Translations under genes and position numbers: made by a program
Notes under the pieces: generated by a model
Seen by the model: the letters and a program-made list of their open reading frames with translations, nothing else
Told to the model about the DNA's origin: nothing
Databases searched by the model: none
Shown here: piece by piece, positions 12,007 to 23,879 of the stretch
Position numbering within the stretch: position 1 is the stretch's first letter
Layout: each line of letters begins with the position of its first letter
DNA from: Physcomitrium patens
Lineage: Eukaryota; Streptophyta; Bryopsida; Funariales; Funariaceae
Assembly (NCBI RefSeq): GCF_000002425.4
Contig: NC_037265.1
Span: forward strand, 2,921,503 to 2,985,502
Length of the DNA: 64,000 nt
Reading direction: 5' to 3'

Positions 12007-13720
12007 ATATTATCTTAAAGGCTAGAACAATTATAATTTTTCATCTAGTAAGTTAATAAATAATAATTCATAAATTAAATCTATTGGTTGTTGATTTTCT
12101 ATCTTTTTAGTGCTATAAATATATAAAAACTATAGACAAAGATAGAAAGTAGAATGCTATCTTTTTAAAAACTTATTTCTTTTATAGCAAAGATTTTTTA
12201 TTCTTCATTTTGATTTTGATGGATGTTGTCAATGAAAAACTCCAACTTTATTTACTACATTTACAAGATTCTTTGTTGGCTCCCATGTGCCATCACTAAT
12301 ATTATATCTATACCAACAAATAAGATATTTTAACTTATTTCAGGACTACCTTGAGTCTAAGACTTCTTCTACCTCAAACTTTTGATTATTATTCACTTCT
12401 ACATGAAGATGTGGCATTTGTTTTATTTTCAAGATATTCACTATCTTATATGGTTAAAAAAGAGACACATAGAATATAAGATGGATTTTTATATATTCTA
12501 GTAGATGTAATTGATAAGAAATAGAATTGATTTGTTTATAAATAGGAAATTGTTCAAGCCTATGGTAATCCATCTTATTATAAAGGCAATTAGTCTGAAT
12601 ATTATATAAAAAGTAATTATACCTTGTTGTTAATATTAAATTGAAGTTGTTTCTTATAATAGGCATCTACATTAATCATTTGTTGTTCTTGAGCTTCTTT
12701 TAGTTATACCTTTATTGTTATATGTAGTTCAAATAAATGATTTGCCAAATCTTCTACAGCAAGTTTATCAACTTTTGAAAAGTCAAAGGCATCAAATTGT
12801 AGATGATAATTATAATTAATAAAAAAATATGATTGTTGAATAGAAAAATATACTATATTATTATAAGTCAATGCTATTAATATCAAAAGATTTTTCTAAT
12901 CATCTTGTTGCTAGTTAATGATATACCTCAAATGTTATTCTAAAGCTTTATTTATTTATTCTATTTATCAATTTTATTTAAAATAAATATTTAGAGATAA
13001 TTTTATATTTATTTTTAGAATATTAAAAAGAATTTAAAAAAATCTTCATACAAATTAAATCTTCTTATCCAATATAATATCTTTGAACAATCTATAATAG
13101 CAATAGATATTGTCAAGAAAAAACTTTGTTATTTCTTCACTTATGATACATTTTGTACATAGTACAAAATATGCTATCATGGTAAAATAATCTATTATTA
13201 TAAATATAGAATCTTAAGAACCTAAGACTAGAAGATTGATAATAAAGTCTATAGAAATAAAGACCATGATTATTCCAAAATATGTAATGGCCAAAGGACT
13301 CCACAAGGTAAATGATGAAGTGTTTTTAATCTTAAATAAATGTCACTTGATTGTACAAGTCTTTGACTAGCATTTACATTTGAAGACACTAAAAATATTT
13401 AAATATTAGCTCTAAAGTCTTATTATATCTAAAATATTTGATTGTTGTAAAGTCATGACAAGAATAAAAAATATGTAATTATACTTTGTCTTTTAGAATA
13501 TATATATATTTTTTATCAAAATAGATTAGATTATTTTTGAACTTGAATTTAAAAATATCATAAAATTTAAAAGAATGATTCTTAATATCATGAATAAGAA
13601 ATTCAAAAGACATATTTATTTGAACTTGTTTGAGAAAGGTTGAATCAATAATTAATATTGATTTCATTATTCAAAGGTAAAAATACTCTAGCTTCAAGAG
13701 ATTTATTTTATGTTGATTAA
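12007..13720 (-). pseudogene. Integrase and chromodomain remnants of element 1
   Basis: Minus-strand translation gives the IN N-terminal segment (13,479-13,667), the degraded catalytic core (about 12,900-13,450), the IN C-terminal part with the chromodomain linker (12,454-12,666, e.g. MDYHRLEQFPIYKQIN) and the chromodomain (about 12,220-12,450, e.g. EVEEVLDSR). All align with element 2. Frames are broken by stops and small indels, so no functional integrase is encoded. Confidence 0.75.
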
Positions 13721-14213
13721 AAGTTTCATTTCCTTCTTTTTTTATAAAATAAAAATATTTAAAAAATATATTTGATAAATCTTATTATTTTTCAAGTCAA
13801 GGAATAATCTTCAAATCAAATCTTTATAAAAACATATTCCAATAAGTTTGGTGACAATTCAAAACACATCTTGATATGAAATATTTGAGGTTCTAATAAT
13901 TTGAATATATGATGATTAGATTTGAAGTGTCTCCTAGATAATGATGCCATTTTTGAAATGAATCCATAATTGTAAAATATTCTTTATTGTGAATCTTATA
14001 GTTGATCTTGATTGTTGAAAATTTTTTAGAATGAAAATCTACTAGGTAGAGCTTATCATCTTTTCCTATTTGTGACAACATTACATTCATAGTGAAGTTT
14101 GATATATCTATTTCTATAAAAAATGCCTTGAAAAGTTGACATTATATAAGATTGGTAAAGAGATAAATATTATTTTTAAGGCTTCAAAATTTGCTTCAAA
14201 TTCTTTGTTTCAT
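13721..14213 (-). pseudogene. RNase H remnant of element 1
   Basis: The minus-strand open piece at 13,893-14,090 includes LSQIGKDDKLYLVDFHSKKF and YFTIMDSFQKWHHYL. These match element 2 RNase H (LSQMGTDD, AFHSRK, LLTIMDSFQDWHHYL). The solo LTR at 14,214 separates it from the RT part. The frame is decayed. Confidence 0.7.
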
Positions 14214-14771
14214 TGTCAAGGGCAAGAACATGATAAAAAAAAATAAACAAGTGAGACTTCTCTCAAAGAAAGATGACAAAATAGAAATAATTCAATATGT
14301 ATATTAAAAAAGAAACTGGAATGGCTATTGCCAAAAGACAAGAAAACTAGAGACCATTGAAACTAGACTAGAAGCAAGAAAAGAATTGACAAGAGTGAAG
14401 AGGACTTCACTCTTGTCTCTATATATACTATCTAACTAGGGACTATGTGGCGATGTTCTATAGGACCTCCAATATGTGTTGACTTTGTAAGACACATGCC
14501 TTAATTTACAAGGCAAGTTTTTCTATGTGTAAACCACATAATTACCTTGGTCTTCAAACTAACAACATGTGTGGCACATAGCCAAGTTATTGACCACGTT
14601 TCTAATCCAAAAAGTCAATTAAAGACACCTATAAAGTCAAAGCAGCATCTATAAAGCTTCTAGGAAGCTTTCATAGCAGATATTATAGAATTAACTTACT
14701 TTTACCTACTTTTACTTATTTCTATCTATTTATACATGTAATTATTGGCTTACATGGATATGTCCATGACA
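14214..14771 (-). mobile_element. Solo LTR of the element 1/2 family, inside element 1
   Basis: This 558-bp LTR (TGTCA...TGACA) is flanked by TTCAT (14,209-14,213) and TCCAT (14,772-14,776), a 5-bp target duplication with one change. The host RT/RNase H sequence continues on each side, so a full element of the same family inserted here and recombined down to one LTR. It is clearly less decayed than its host. The 13-bp hairpin at 14,388-14,417 is perfect. Confidence 0.85.
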
Positions 14772-14776
14772 TCCAT

Positions 14777-15720
14777 TCATCTTTGTCTTTAGAAGTCAAA
14801 CATATAAGAAGAGCCATAATTTGAAAAATATTTTTGATGAAGATCTAATAATAATTAGCAAATTTTAAAAAATATGACACATATCTAATTATTTTTGGAA
14901 TCTTCCAATCTATGATAGTTTGGACTTTTTTAAGATCCATCATAAGGCCATTGTTTGAAATGATGTATCTTAAGAAGTCAATTTGAATTGTGTGAAATAT
15001 ACACTTTTTCATCTTAGCATATAATCTTGCATCTTTTAGATTTTGTAACACATAACAAATATAAAGTTCATGTTCTTTTGTATTCTTAGAGTAGATTAAA
15101 ATGTTATCTAAATAACTAACAATAAAATCATCAAAAAACTCATGAAAGACATCATTCATTAGATGTTGGAAAATAGTTGATACATTTATAAGTTTAAAAG
15201 GCATGACATTATATTTAAAATATCTATATTTAGTTTGAAATATAATATTTTATTCTTCTCTTTTTTTAATGCGTACAAGGTTATATACTCTTTCTAGATC
15301 TATTTTTGTATAAAACTTTGTTTGATTTAGCCAATCAAGAAGTCTTGAAATCAAAAGTAGAGGATACATATTTTTGATGGTGATCTTATTAAGTCTTTGA
15401 TAGTCTATATACATCTACAAATATTTATTTTTTTCTTTACAAATAAAATAGGAATATCACTAGAAATTTAAAATGGAGTATAAAGTTTTTAGCCAAATTT
15501 TCATCAATGCATTTCTTAAGTGCAACCAACTTGTTCTATAATAGGCTATAGATTGGTCTGAATGATGGTTGAGCTCTTTCTTAAAGTTAGATGGAACAAT
15601 CATAGGAATAATGATTTGGAAGAAAATCAATATTGTTCTTTTTAAAAATGCCTTGATAATTTTGATATTAACTTAGAATTCCACTTAAAATCTTTTTTCC
15701 ATTAAAAATAGATGTGATAT
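14777..15720 (-). pseudogene. Reverse transcriptase remnant of element 1
   Basis: The minus-strand frame at 14,845-15,204 (119 codons) contains [20 protein letters not shown] and the RT catalytic box as YLDNILIYS. The family has YLDD, so the second Asp has become Asn. Upstream RT sequence (to about 15,700) is present but full of stops. The RT is inactive. Confidence 0.8.
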
Positions 15721-17330
15721 ATATAATAAAAATAACCCTTCTTTTGTATTGTGCATGAAAGATTTTGTAGCACTTACTAATAAAGATATGATTGTATTAG
15801 ACTTTTGGATTTCTACTTGACTAGTAGGATCCAAATCTAAATTACAAAAAAAATCAAGATTGAATAAAAGTCAATTTTTTTGAAGATTATACTTTTCTAG
15901 CTACAATAATCCTAAATTAATTATGTTAGAAAGAGATTTAATCATATTAAATATTACTAAGTTATTATGATCTTTAGTTGCTACATGTAAAGAAACTACT
16001 TTATGGATAATTTCTTCAAAGCAAAATAAACAACCATCTATGATTTCTACATACATGGATTTATTTTTTTTAATTAAAAATATTTCTTATTTTTTAAATA
16101 ATAACTTTGTCTATAAAAAAAATTCAAGCTTTTAAATCTAATAAGGCAAAGACTTTGTAATTTTTTGATCCTAAACAAACTTCTATTATAAAAGAAGGTG
16201 AAGGATTTGATAAAAGAATATAATCTTTATAAGGTGTTATGCAAGATTCTAAGCACATGGTCCTTAATGTAGCTAAAAAAAACTTATTTTTTAACATATT
16301 AACTTCTTTGGCAACTATGTTCTTCATTTTGTAATTATATTGTTTCTTTAGAAAATGTTGAGTAGTTTGCTTAGGTTTTCTATCATATAAGTACAATCAT
16401 TCTTAATAACATTAAATCTTTTTTTTGTTTAATAAGAAATTTAAAATGTACCATATCAATTTGCATAGGTTTTGGTCTTGATGAATAAGCTTTTGCAAAC
16501 TTAGAAGTTATCACCATGACTTGACTTGTACCTCTCGGAGCAAACCTTTATTCTTGGCATTTTTTAAAGAGTTGATTTTTACATGTAATGGCTTAAGCAA
16601 TAAATTGCCCTAATGAATCTACTTTTGACATTATCAACAATAAATCTTTGATATTGTCTTTTAACTTGTAATGAAATTAATTGATAAAGACTTTGTCATT
16701 TCGATCTAAATTACAAGCAAGGTTTTGGAATACTAAGGATATTTAGTGGTTGAATATGATCTTTGTTGTAAAGATAAAAATTTCTTCTCTGCTACTCTTT
16801 CTAAATTATTTTTTCTAAATATAGACATAAAGACTTCTAAAAATAAATTCAGATGATAACAAAGTTATGAATCTTTTTCCATCAAAGTTTCAAATCAAAA
16901 GAAAGCATTTTTGGATAAAAGTGTATCTATGAATCTAACTTAAATAAATTTGTCAAGATATTGGAAAGGATGCAATATTCAAAAAAGCTTCATTTATTGT
17001 AAAAATCCTTGAAATTTTGATCTTGCTCTATCACACTTCTCCAACATACTTATCCTTGCCTCCCTTATATTTGTAAAAAAAAAAAAACTGCTTGTATTCA
17101 GTTGTGAACTTGATCTAGTTGCTTCTTTTACTAGCAAAACTTTTTGGCATAAAATTTGAACCTTGTTGTTGACTTCTTTCATATGCATAAAAATGGTACC
17201 TTCATACTTCATGTTAAAAATAAATAAGATTTCAATCCTAAGAGTATTGACAAGCTTATGAAGGTTTACAATAGTCGCAAATCTATTTTCACTTCTACCA
17301 TGAGTAGCATCCATAATTTTTCTTTCTAAA
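15721..17330 (-). pseudogene. gag and protease remnants of element 1
   Basis: The minus-strand frame at 16,124-16,396 ends in KVFALLDLKA, the decayed counterpart of the protease active-site region (SVLLDSGAS in element 2). The frame at 16,994-17,314 starts MDATHGRSENRFATIVN and matches the gag start of element 6 (59,684). Between them the nucleocapsid region is unrecognisable in any single frame. Confidence 0.65.
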
Positions 17331-17655
17331 GACTATTCAAATGATATCACAAGTCAAATTAGAAGAGAATAATCCACAATCTTTAATACCAAAAGAAATT
17401 TTTACAAAAAAAGAAGTGTCATCTCTTTCAAGAAAAAAATAAGTGTTTAAAAAATTAAAAGTTAGTTTAAAAGTAGGTAGTCAACAACCTTCAAAATACA
17501 ATACTAAAAGTAGGATAATTCTTTCACTTCTAAAACAAAAACAAGAAAAACAAATTAAAACTCTTATCAAATTGCGAAAGACAAAAATTTCAAAGAACTA
17601 GAAGATCAATAAATTCTTATGTTATTCAAAAAGACTAGAAAATCACTTAATTCTT

Positions 17656-17751
17656 AGATTCTTTTTTGAAGTTTTAAATATCATAAGAAATCTCTCAAAA
17701 GTATTATATTTTCAAAAGAATAGAAAATTATGAATTTTATCCTCTACCAAA

Positions 17752-17796
<45 letters not shown>

Positions 17797-18904
17797 TTGG
17801 AATACTTTAGGACTTCATATATTGGAGCTATTACAAGAAAAGTCTTTTAAAAAACCACAACTCTTCAATCATGCTTTTTTTAATAAAATATTCATTGAAA
17901 TTTTATATGAATTATAAAATTATTGTAAGATACACAACATTATTTTGTAACCACTACTTTAATAATTAGATGGCTTTTTTTATAAAAATATATTTCATAT
18001 TCATCACAAAAAATACTTGAATTTCTTCATGAATAATGTTTTTATTTTGTATAAATTATAATTTTGACTTTGAAAGAATTTGCAAAAATAAATTACAATA
18101 ATAATGTTTTTGAACAATTTAGATCTAAATATTACACAAAGATCAATTTTTTCTTGTAAAATATAAAATCATGGATTTGTTTTTTTATTATGAAACACAG
18201 GATTATGTTAAAAAATCTAAAATTAATAAAGTGATTGACATCAATATACTAAGATGGTGAATTTATTTATTTATTTATTTTCTTATATTATCTTATGTAT
18301 GTAGTCAAAAATAATATCCTAATCATATTTTTTAAATAACACAAAATTCAATAACGTATTTCTTACTTCTACATTTACACAATCACAAAATTTTATCTAT
18401 AGATGACTCACAAAGTACCAACTAATCTTAAAATTTTCATTAATTTTTATTCTCATAAAAACTTTGTTATCTACAAAATTCTAACTTTGATACCAACATT
18501 GAAGACCTTTAATAAGTCATAATCTTTTAAAATTCACAATCCTACAAATGCTCTTTAAACTATCTGTCTAACTCCATTCCCAATTTCCAAAAAGAAGCTC
18601 AATTTGTCACATGTCCTTCTTTTCGTACCTTGGAATCATATTTCAACCCTATTCAACAAATGGTCATCTCCAGGGTATCAATCTTACCATTTACATTGCA
18701 AATTTTGCAAGAATCTACCCTTAACTTTGTCCTAAAGATAATTGTACTATTTTTCTTACTACTCTATTTTTGAGCTATTTACAACCCTTTCAAGGTGATG
18801 CAAATATATTTAATACAAAAGATAGTATATAGTATAAACTTTGTAACTGAGCTGGATTTATTAGCTAGTAAGGTCCACAAAAACAAATAATAAAAATAAT
18901 AATA
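17656..18904. other. AT-rich non-coding spacer
   Basis: No supported gene. It contains a long AT dinucleotide run at about 17,755-17,791 and TTTA runs near 18,257. Confidence 0.7.
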
Positions 18905-19190
18905 ATTGTAGAGAAGTCTCCGTCCAGCTCAATGTGTGAAACAGTGCAGCACGGGTCGGCAGTAGGTACTAGTCGGGATCCACGTAGGCCCAGGAATTTG
19001 CTGAGCTGGAGCAACGCTTGGACCGGTGACCGCATGAGTGGACTGTTCCGACAGTCGAATCGTAGAGGGTGAGCTGGCACACGGATTTTTCACCAAGAAC
19101 CTCGACTGTAACGGACCCGCCCCTGTGGGGTCCACGTGGACTTGGACGCCACTTGGGTGCCACGCTGTCGCTTCAGCAATCATTGCAATG
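18905..19190. other. Isolated GC-rich island with palindromic G-box
   Basis: About 285 bp of GC- and CpG-rich DNA lie in AT-rich surroundings with sharp edges. On the minus strand three overlapping frames are open (18,865-19,080, 18,929-19,183 and 18,969-19,163), which is expected of GC-rich DNA and does not prove coding. The 12-bp palindrome GTCCACGTGGAC at about 19,130-19,141 contains a G-box. It may be a relic exon, a promoter or transferred DNA. I do not recognise a family. Confidence 0.5.
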
Positions 19191-21229
19191 ATTTAGATAC
19201 TTATTTTAAATTACTATTTGAAAAATAATTTTCCTTACATGGTGTGTGTATATACTTGTGATTGTTAAAAGTTAAGGTCCATCCATTACATAATAAACAA
19301 ATAATAAAAATAAACATTTTCTTAAAGTTTATATTTGATAAATCATCGAATAAACCGCAGTAACACATTCATGTCATGTAGGACAAAATGTGCATTGTAC
19401 CTTCTTTCTTTCTTTTAGAACCATTAAGGTGATACTTGAGAATGTAAACAAAGTAAAAAAATCTTTTCAATTTTAACCAAACAAAGAATTTAAATTTTGT
19501 GGTCTTTCACCTTTCTTCTGAGTATAAAAACCTCTTAAGACATTAAACTTAAGTGGCATTTTAGAACATAATATTAAACAAACTAATAATTAACAACAAA
19601 TAATATAAATATTATAAATATTATAAAATTAATTCTACATATATACATGGTAACTGAATGAATTTCTAATATTTACTTATGAAATTATCAGGATACTATT
19701 ATAAAAAAATGTGTAATTATTATAAATGTTTATTATATGAGATTTATCCCTTGTAAAAGAATTATGTATGCTTAAAAGTTATCCAATAGATCATTAATCA
19801 GTTTACAAAATATTAAAAAATTGCAATAAATATTTGTTAAACAACAAATCTTTCACTCGCTTGTATGTGGAATTTCATATGTAAATTCTAAAGCATTGAT
19901 ACTAAAAATAAATGTATGTTTTCATAATCGAATTTCATGAAAAGAATAATATAGGCTATATTTGTGGTTTTAAGATTGAAATTACTAAAAATAGAGTGAA
20001 ATCAGATCTTAAGTTATGGTTTTTGACTTTAAGTATCATTAAGATTCATCTCTAGAATTTTTATGATTGATAATTAGAAAGATTCTGTGTTTTAAAGATT
20101 TATGAAATTTAACGAAAATAAAAATAATAACAAAAAATTGAAGCAAGTTTTAGAAGCATATAAAATAGACTTACAACTCAATTTATCTCATTACATTATC
20201 TTATTGGTATGGTTAAATTTCTGACTCCTTTCAAGTCCTGATAATCTTAGTTTTTCTTTTCTTTTTCTACTACAAGATAATTAATCTGGCAGCAAAATAT
20301 TAGACTTCAAATAACTTCAAGTCACAATTAACCTTAGAAAAAATCTTAATTTATATATTTACATACACATAGTAAGTTTTTTTATACAACTTCATATTTA
20401 TTTATATGGCTTCTTTTCAGTTTAGGTTTGCCAATGCCAATCAAAATATTCTTTATAAGCATGAAACCAAATTCGACTATTCTATACCTCCAAAAGTAGA
20501 AAAAAAAAACAATATTTTATTCTTTAGACATGCAAAAGGTTTAATTATTTCAAATCCCATGTGAAAGAGCCATTTTTATTCACTTACAATGCAATCAATG
20601 TTGGTATTTTCAATTATTTAATTATAGTTTTAATTCATTTCCATTGGAGTTCTGGAGTGAACTTGTACCATGTCACTCAAAAATAGTAGAATTTATTTAA
20701 TCTAATGTTCTTAACAGTTCTATATGAATTGCATTAATTTCTATATGTTCAACCTTCGAAATGTTTTTTCTGAAAGAATGTAGATGATATTTTATCAAGA
20801 TGATAGTCTATCAATGTTAACAACTAAAACATCTAATTTTAATTGTGGTAGTAGAAACCATCAACGAAATGACATTTTATTAAAAAAGCTTTTTTTTGAA
20901 AAGCTCATTAACCAATAAACACTATCTACTTTGTATGCTATCTTTCTTTCTTTTCTTTTAGTTCCAATGATTACTATGTAATTCTTAATTTCATTAACAT
21001 TATTTAAATTGTACATTGGATGGGTTCAATAAATAAAAATAAAAAAATGTTATAAATAAATTTAAAATCCAAGAATTAATATATTAATATAGTATCTACA
21101 AATTAGCCATTTCATACTTATGAAAATGCAATTAAGTTTTTGGAAGTTTAAAAACCAAACTCACACTTTCTTAAAATTTCAATAGTTCAAAGTACAACAA
21201 TGAAACATGATACTGAGTCCACCCAAGTT

Positions 21230-21330
21230 TTATAAAGAAGACGAAGAAGGAAAAAGGAAAAGTAAAAGTAAAAGATAAGGAAAGGAAAAGAAAAGGAAGG
21301 AGGAGAAAGAAAAAGAAGTGGGTATGGATC
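21230..21330 (+). repeat. Purine-rich tract (GA/AAG-rich)
   Basis: About 100 bp of nearly unbroken A and G, followed about 270 bp later by a C/T-rich tract of about 60 bp. The pair could fold back on itself or form triplex DNA, but the tracts are not precise inverted copies. Confidence 0.6.
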
Positions 21331-22636
21331 ATTTGAAAAGGGTGTGAAGGGGGTATCCTTTCCTTGTCCTGCACCTTTTTTTCTTGTCCCCACTGGACTT
21401 TTATAAAGAACTCTTTGTGGAATGGAAAAGAGGAAGTGGATTTGGACATGCTAAAACTCATGTTGCTGTGCCCCCACCAAAGAAAAAACTTCAAAAAATT
21501 AATCAAATTTCCTTCAAAAAAAATCTAATAAAATACATGAAAGGGACTTTCTTCACCTACCATCTTTGTGAGGCTTGTGCCTTGTAAATGAACCTCCCTT
21601 GTTCTTTCTCTTTCTCTTTTTCCTTCCTTTTTTCTTTACTTTTTTTCTTTATTGGGTCTATCATAAAGTTGAGAGCTTTAGGGAACCATTTTTCACTAAA
21701 AAAAACTAATGGAAAAAGGTGTACCAAGAGAACAAGGACCGTTGAGAGGCACTTGCCAATGTTTCAACTTTTGGTGGCTCTTAAATCAATCCTTTGCACA
21801 AAACACATCAACATCCATTCCTCAAGAAGCTTAATTATCTCATCATTTTGTTTTTAACTCTTTTTTTATTATTAAACTATAAACTTAACCACATTTTTTA
21901 TAAAAAATCACTAATAACAAATTTTATTTGGAATGTGTGCTATTACAAAAAGCATGGAAATTGTGTGCTTCACCATGATTTTGTCTCGAGAAGCACAACA
22001 AAATTTATTGATTCACAAAAGAAGACCAAAGTGGTAAAGTCATGACATGCTTGGACACAACACATGATATCTCATTCTTCCTTTGTAGTATTAGTGGTAG
22101 TGTACTTGGAAGTTTCATTGTCAACATGGTCCCATCTTGTCTATATGACATGAAATGGGCCAAACAAGGAAATCAAGAAATATTTGATTTTTGTGCTTTT
22201 TGAGGCAATAGTGCATGAGACCTCGGACCCGTCCATGTTATGGGTACTTTGGGACAAGTTCATGAAAGTTTTACTTGGTTATCTATTTCAATGCCAAACT
22301 TATATGATTGAGTGGCCCCCCACATAGAATGAAAGTTGCACCACAAGTCAAGAACAAATTATGCCCATTATACAATTTCCTTACAAGCAAATGAGGAAGA
22401 AGATTACATTGCAACTGGGATTCTATCACATTATGGATTTTATTTTTAAGGTATTCTTTGGATGTTGTTACTCTTTGAAAGCATCACATGTTATTGCATA
22501 TGTATTGTATGATGTGTGTACCATAACTACTTAGGTACCAGAGTATGAAGAATTGAATGATCCATTTTATGTATATATAAATATACTAGCAAAAGGAAAC
22601 AAAAATTCTACAGAAAAATTGTTTTCAAGTTCTAAT

Positions 22637-22682
22637 TAATATATATATATATATATATATCTACACACACACACACACACAT
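22637..22682. repeat. Compound AT/CA microsatellite
   Basis: A TA run of about 11 units is followed within a few bases by a CA run of about 8 units, seen directly. Confidence 0.85.
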
Positions 22683-23879
22683 ATACAAAAAAGAAAGGAA
22701 CCCAAGTTTGTCAAAGAAGCATCATGATTGAGTTTTTAAAACTTAGTTGAATTGCTCCAACAAGATGAATTTGGAATACATAAAGTGAGTTTACATGTGG
22801 AACATTAGAGTCTCATTTGCAACACACCAAGCATAAAAATATTCTTAAGCCATGGTCTTGATTTTTATTTTTACTTTGTTATTTTTATGATTCTTAGTTT
22901 GAATTCATATTTCAGATATTAGGTATTAAAAATATGAGAATCGTAGCATGCACTCCCACTTATCAGTAATTGTTTTCTGGAACTTCTTCAAAGAGTACAT
23001 TATTTGCTCAAATTGATGCTACATCTGAAAAACCAATGTAAATATTTTCAGGGATGAAAATAGCAAGCTTTATGTTGGTTCATATTTATGTAATAAATAA
23101 GTAGAATAGTATGAAATTGTTAATCATATAAGTGTTTATGTCTAACTGAATTTTCTCACAAACTACTGTAATTTTTATTTTTATTATGCTCTTTAATAGA
23201 TTATACACAATGAGTATTTGATCAAAGTATAATGTTTGTATCAGGTTGTTTTTAAACTACATCAATCTAACCTAATATAATTTTCTATTGATTTTAATGT
23301 TAAAATTAAACTATTTATTTTTTGGATCTTTATGTGCATCATTGACATAATTATTATATCAGAATATTTTTCAAAAAATATTAGTTAAAATTTTAACATT
23401 TATGATTTTGTAACCACAATGACAAACAATCAACGTAGATGTAAAGAAATAATAAAAATAAAAATAAAAAATCTAAAAAAAGAAGAATAGAAATAAAACC
23501 AAAATAATAAAGCATAATAAAGAAATAATAGATATGTGATAAAGCTAGAATACAGCAAAGTAATCGTATCACATTACTCAACATTCAAAAAAGAATACTA
23601 CTTCAACAACAGCAAACTTCAAGCTAGAAAGCATTGTCATCTCCACACTCAACACCTTTAATGACAATGTCTACATTCTTTACACAACAAAAATAAAAAC
23701 AAAAACCGACGAAAATATCTATCAATAGAAACAAATCATAACCCAATTCCAACCTAATAACTCATGTACATTGATTAATTTAAGAAAAATAAAAATAAAA
23801 ATAAAAATGGTACTTGGTTTTCCATAAACACCAATCATTGGGCATTCAAAAGGCATAAGAACAAAGAGTCAAATCATGT

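Larger units (their letters stand above)
9511..17655 (-). mobile_element. Element 1: decayed chromodomain-type Ty3/gypsy element
   Basis: Read on the minus strand, the order is truncated 5' LTR (about 17,564-17,655), gag, protease, RT, RNase H, integrase, chromodomain, accessory frame and 3' LTR (9,511-10,011). Each block aligns by translation to the better-preserved element 2 of the same family (39,065-54,593). Two later insertions interrupt it: a solo LTR at 14,214-14,771 and a 1.6-kb LTR at 10,381-12,006. All frames are broken. The differences from element 2 are mostly C-to-T and G-to-A. It cannot transpose. Confidence 0.85.
19191..23870. other. Long AT-rich intergenic region
   Basis: No gene is supported over 4.7 kb. 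Contents include a purine-only style tract at about 21,230-21,330, a pyrimidine-rich tract at about 21,597-21,655, and adjacent AT and CA microsatellites at about 22,637-22,682. The open frames at 21,171-21,857 are products of these skewed tracts. Confidence 0.65.

Noticed and set aside
21171..21506. 111-codon minus-strand ORF rich in Phe and Leu
   Set aside because: It is produced by the purine-rich tract on the plus strand; there is no domain and no exon structure.
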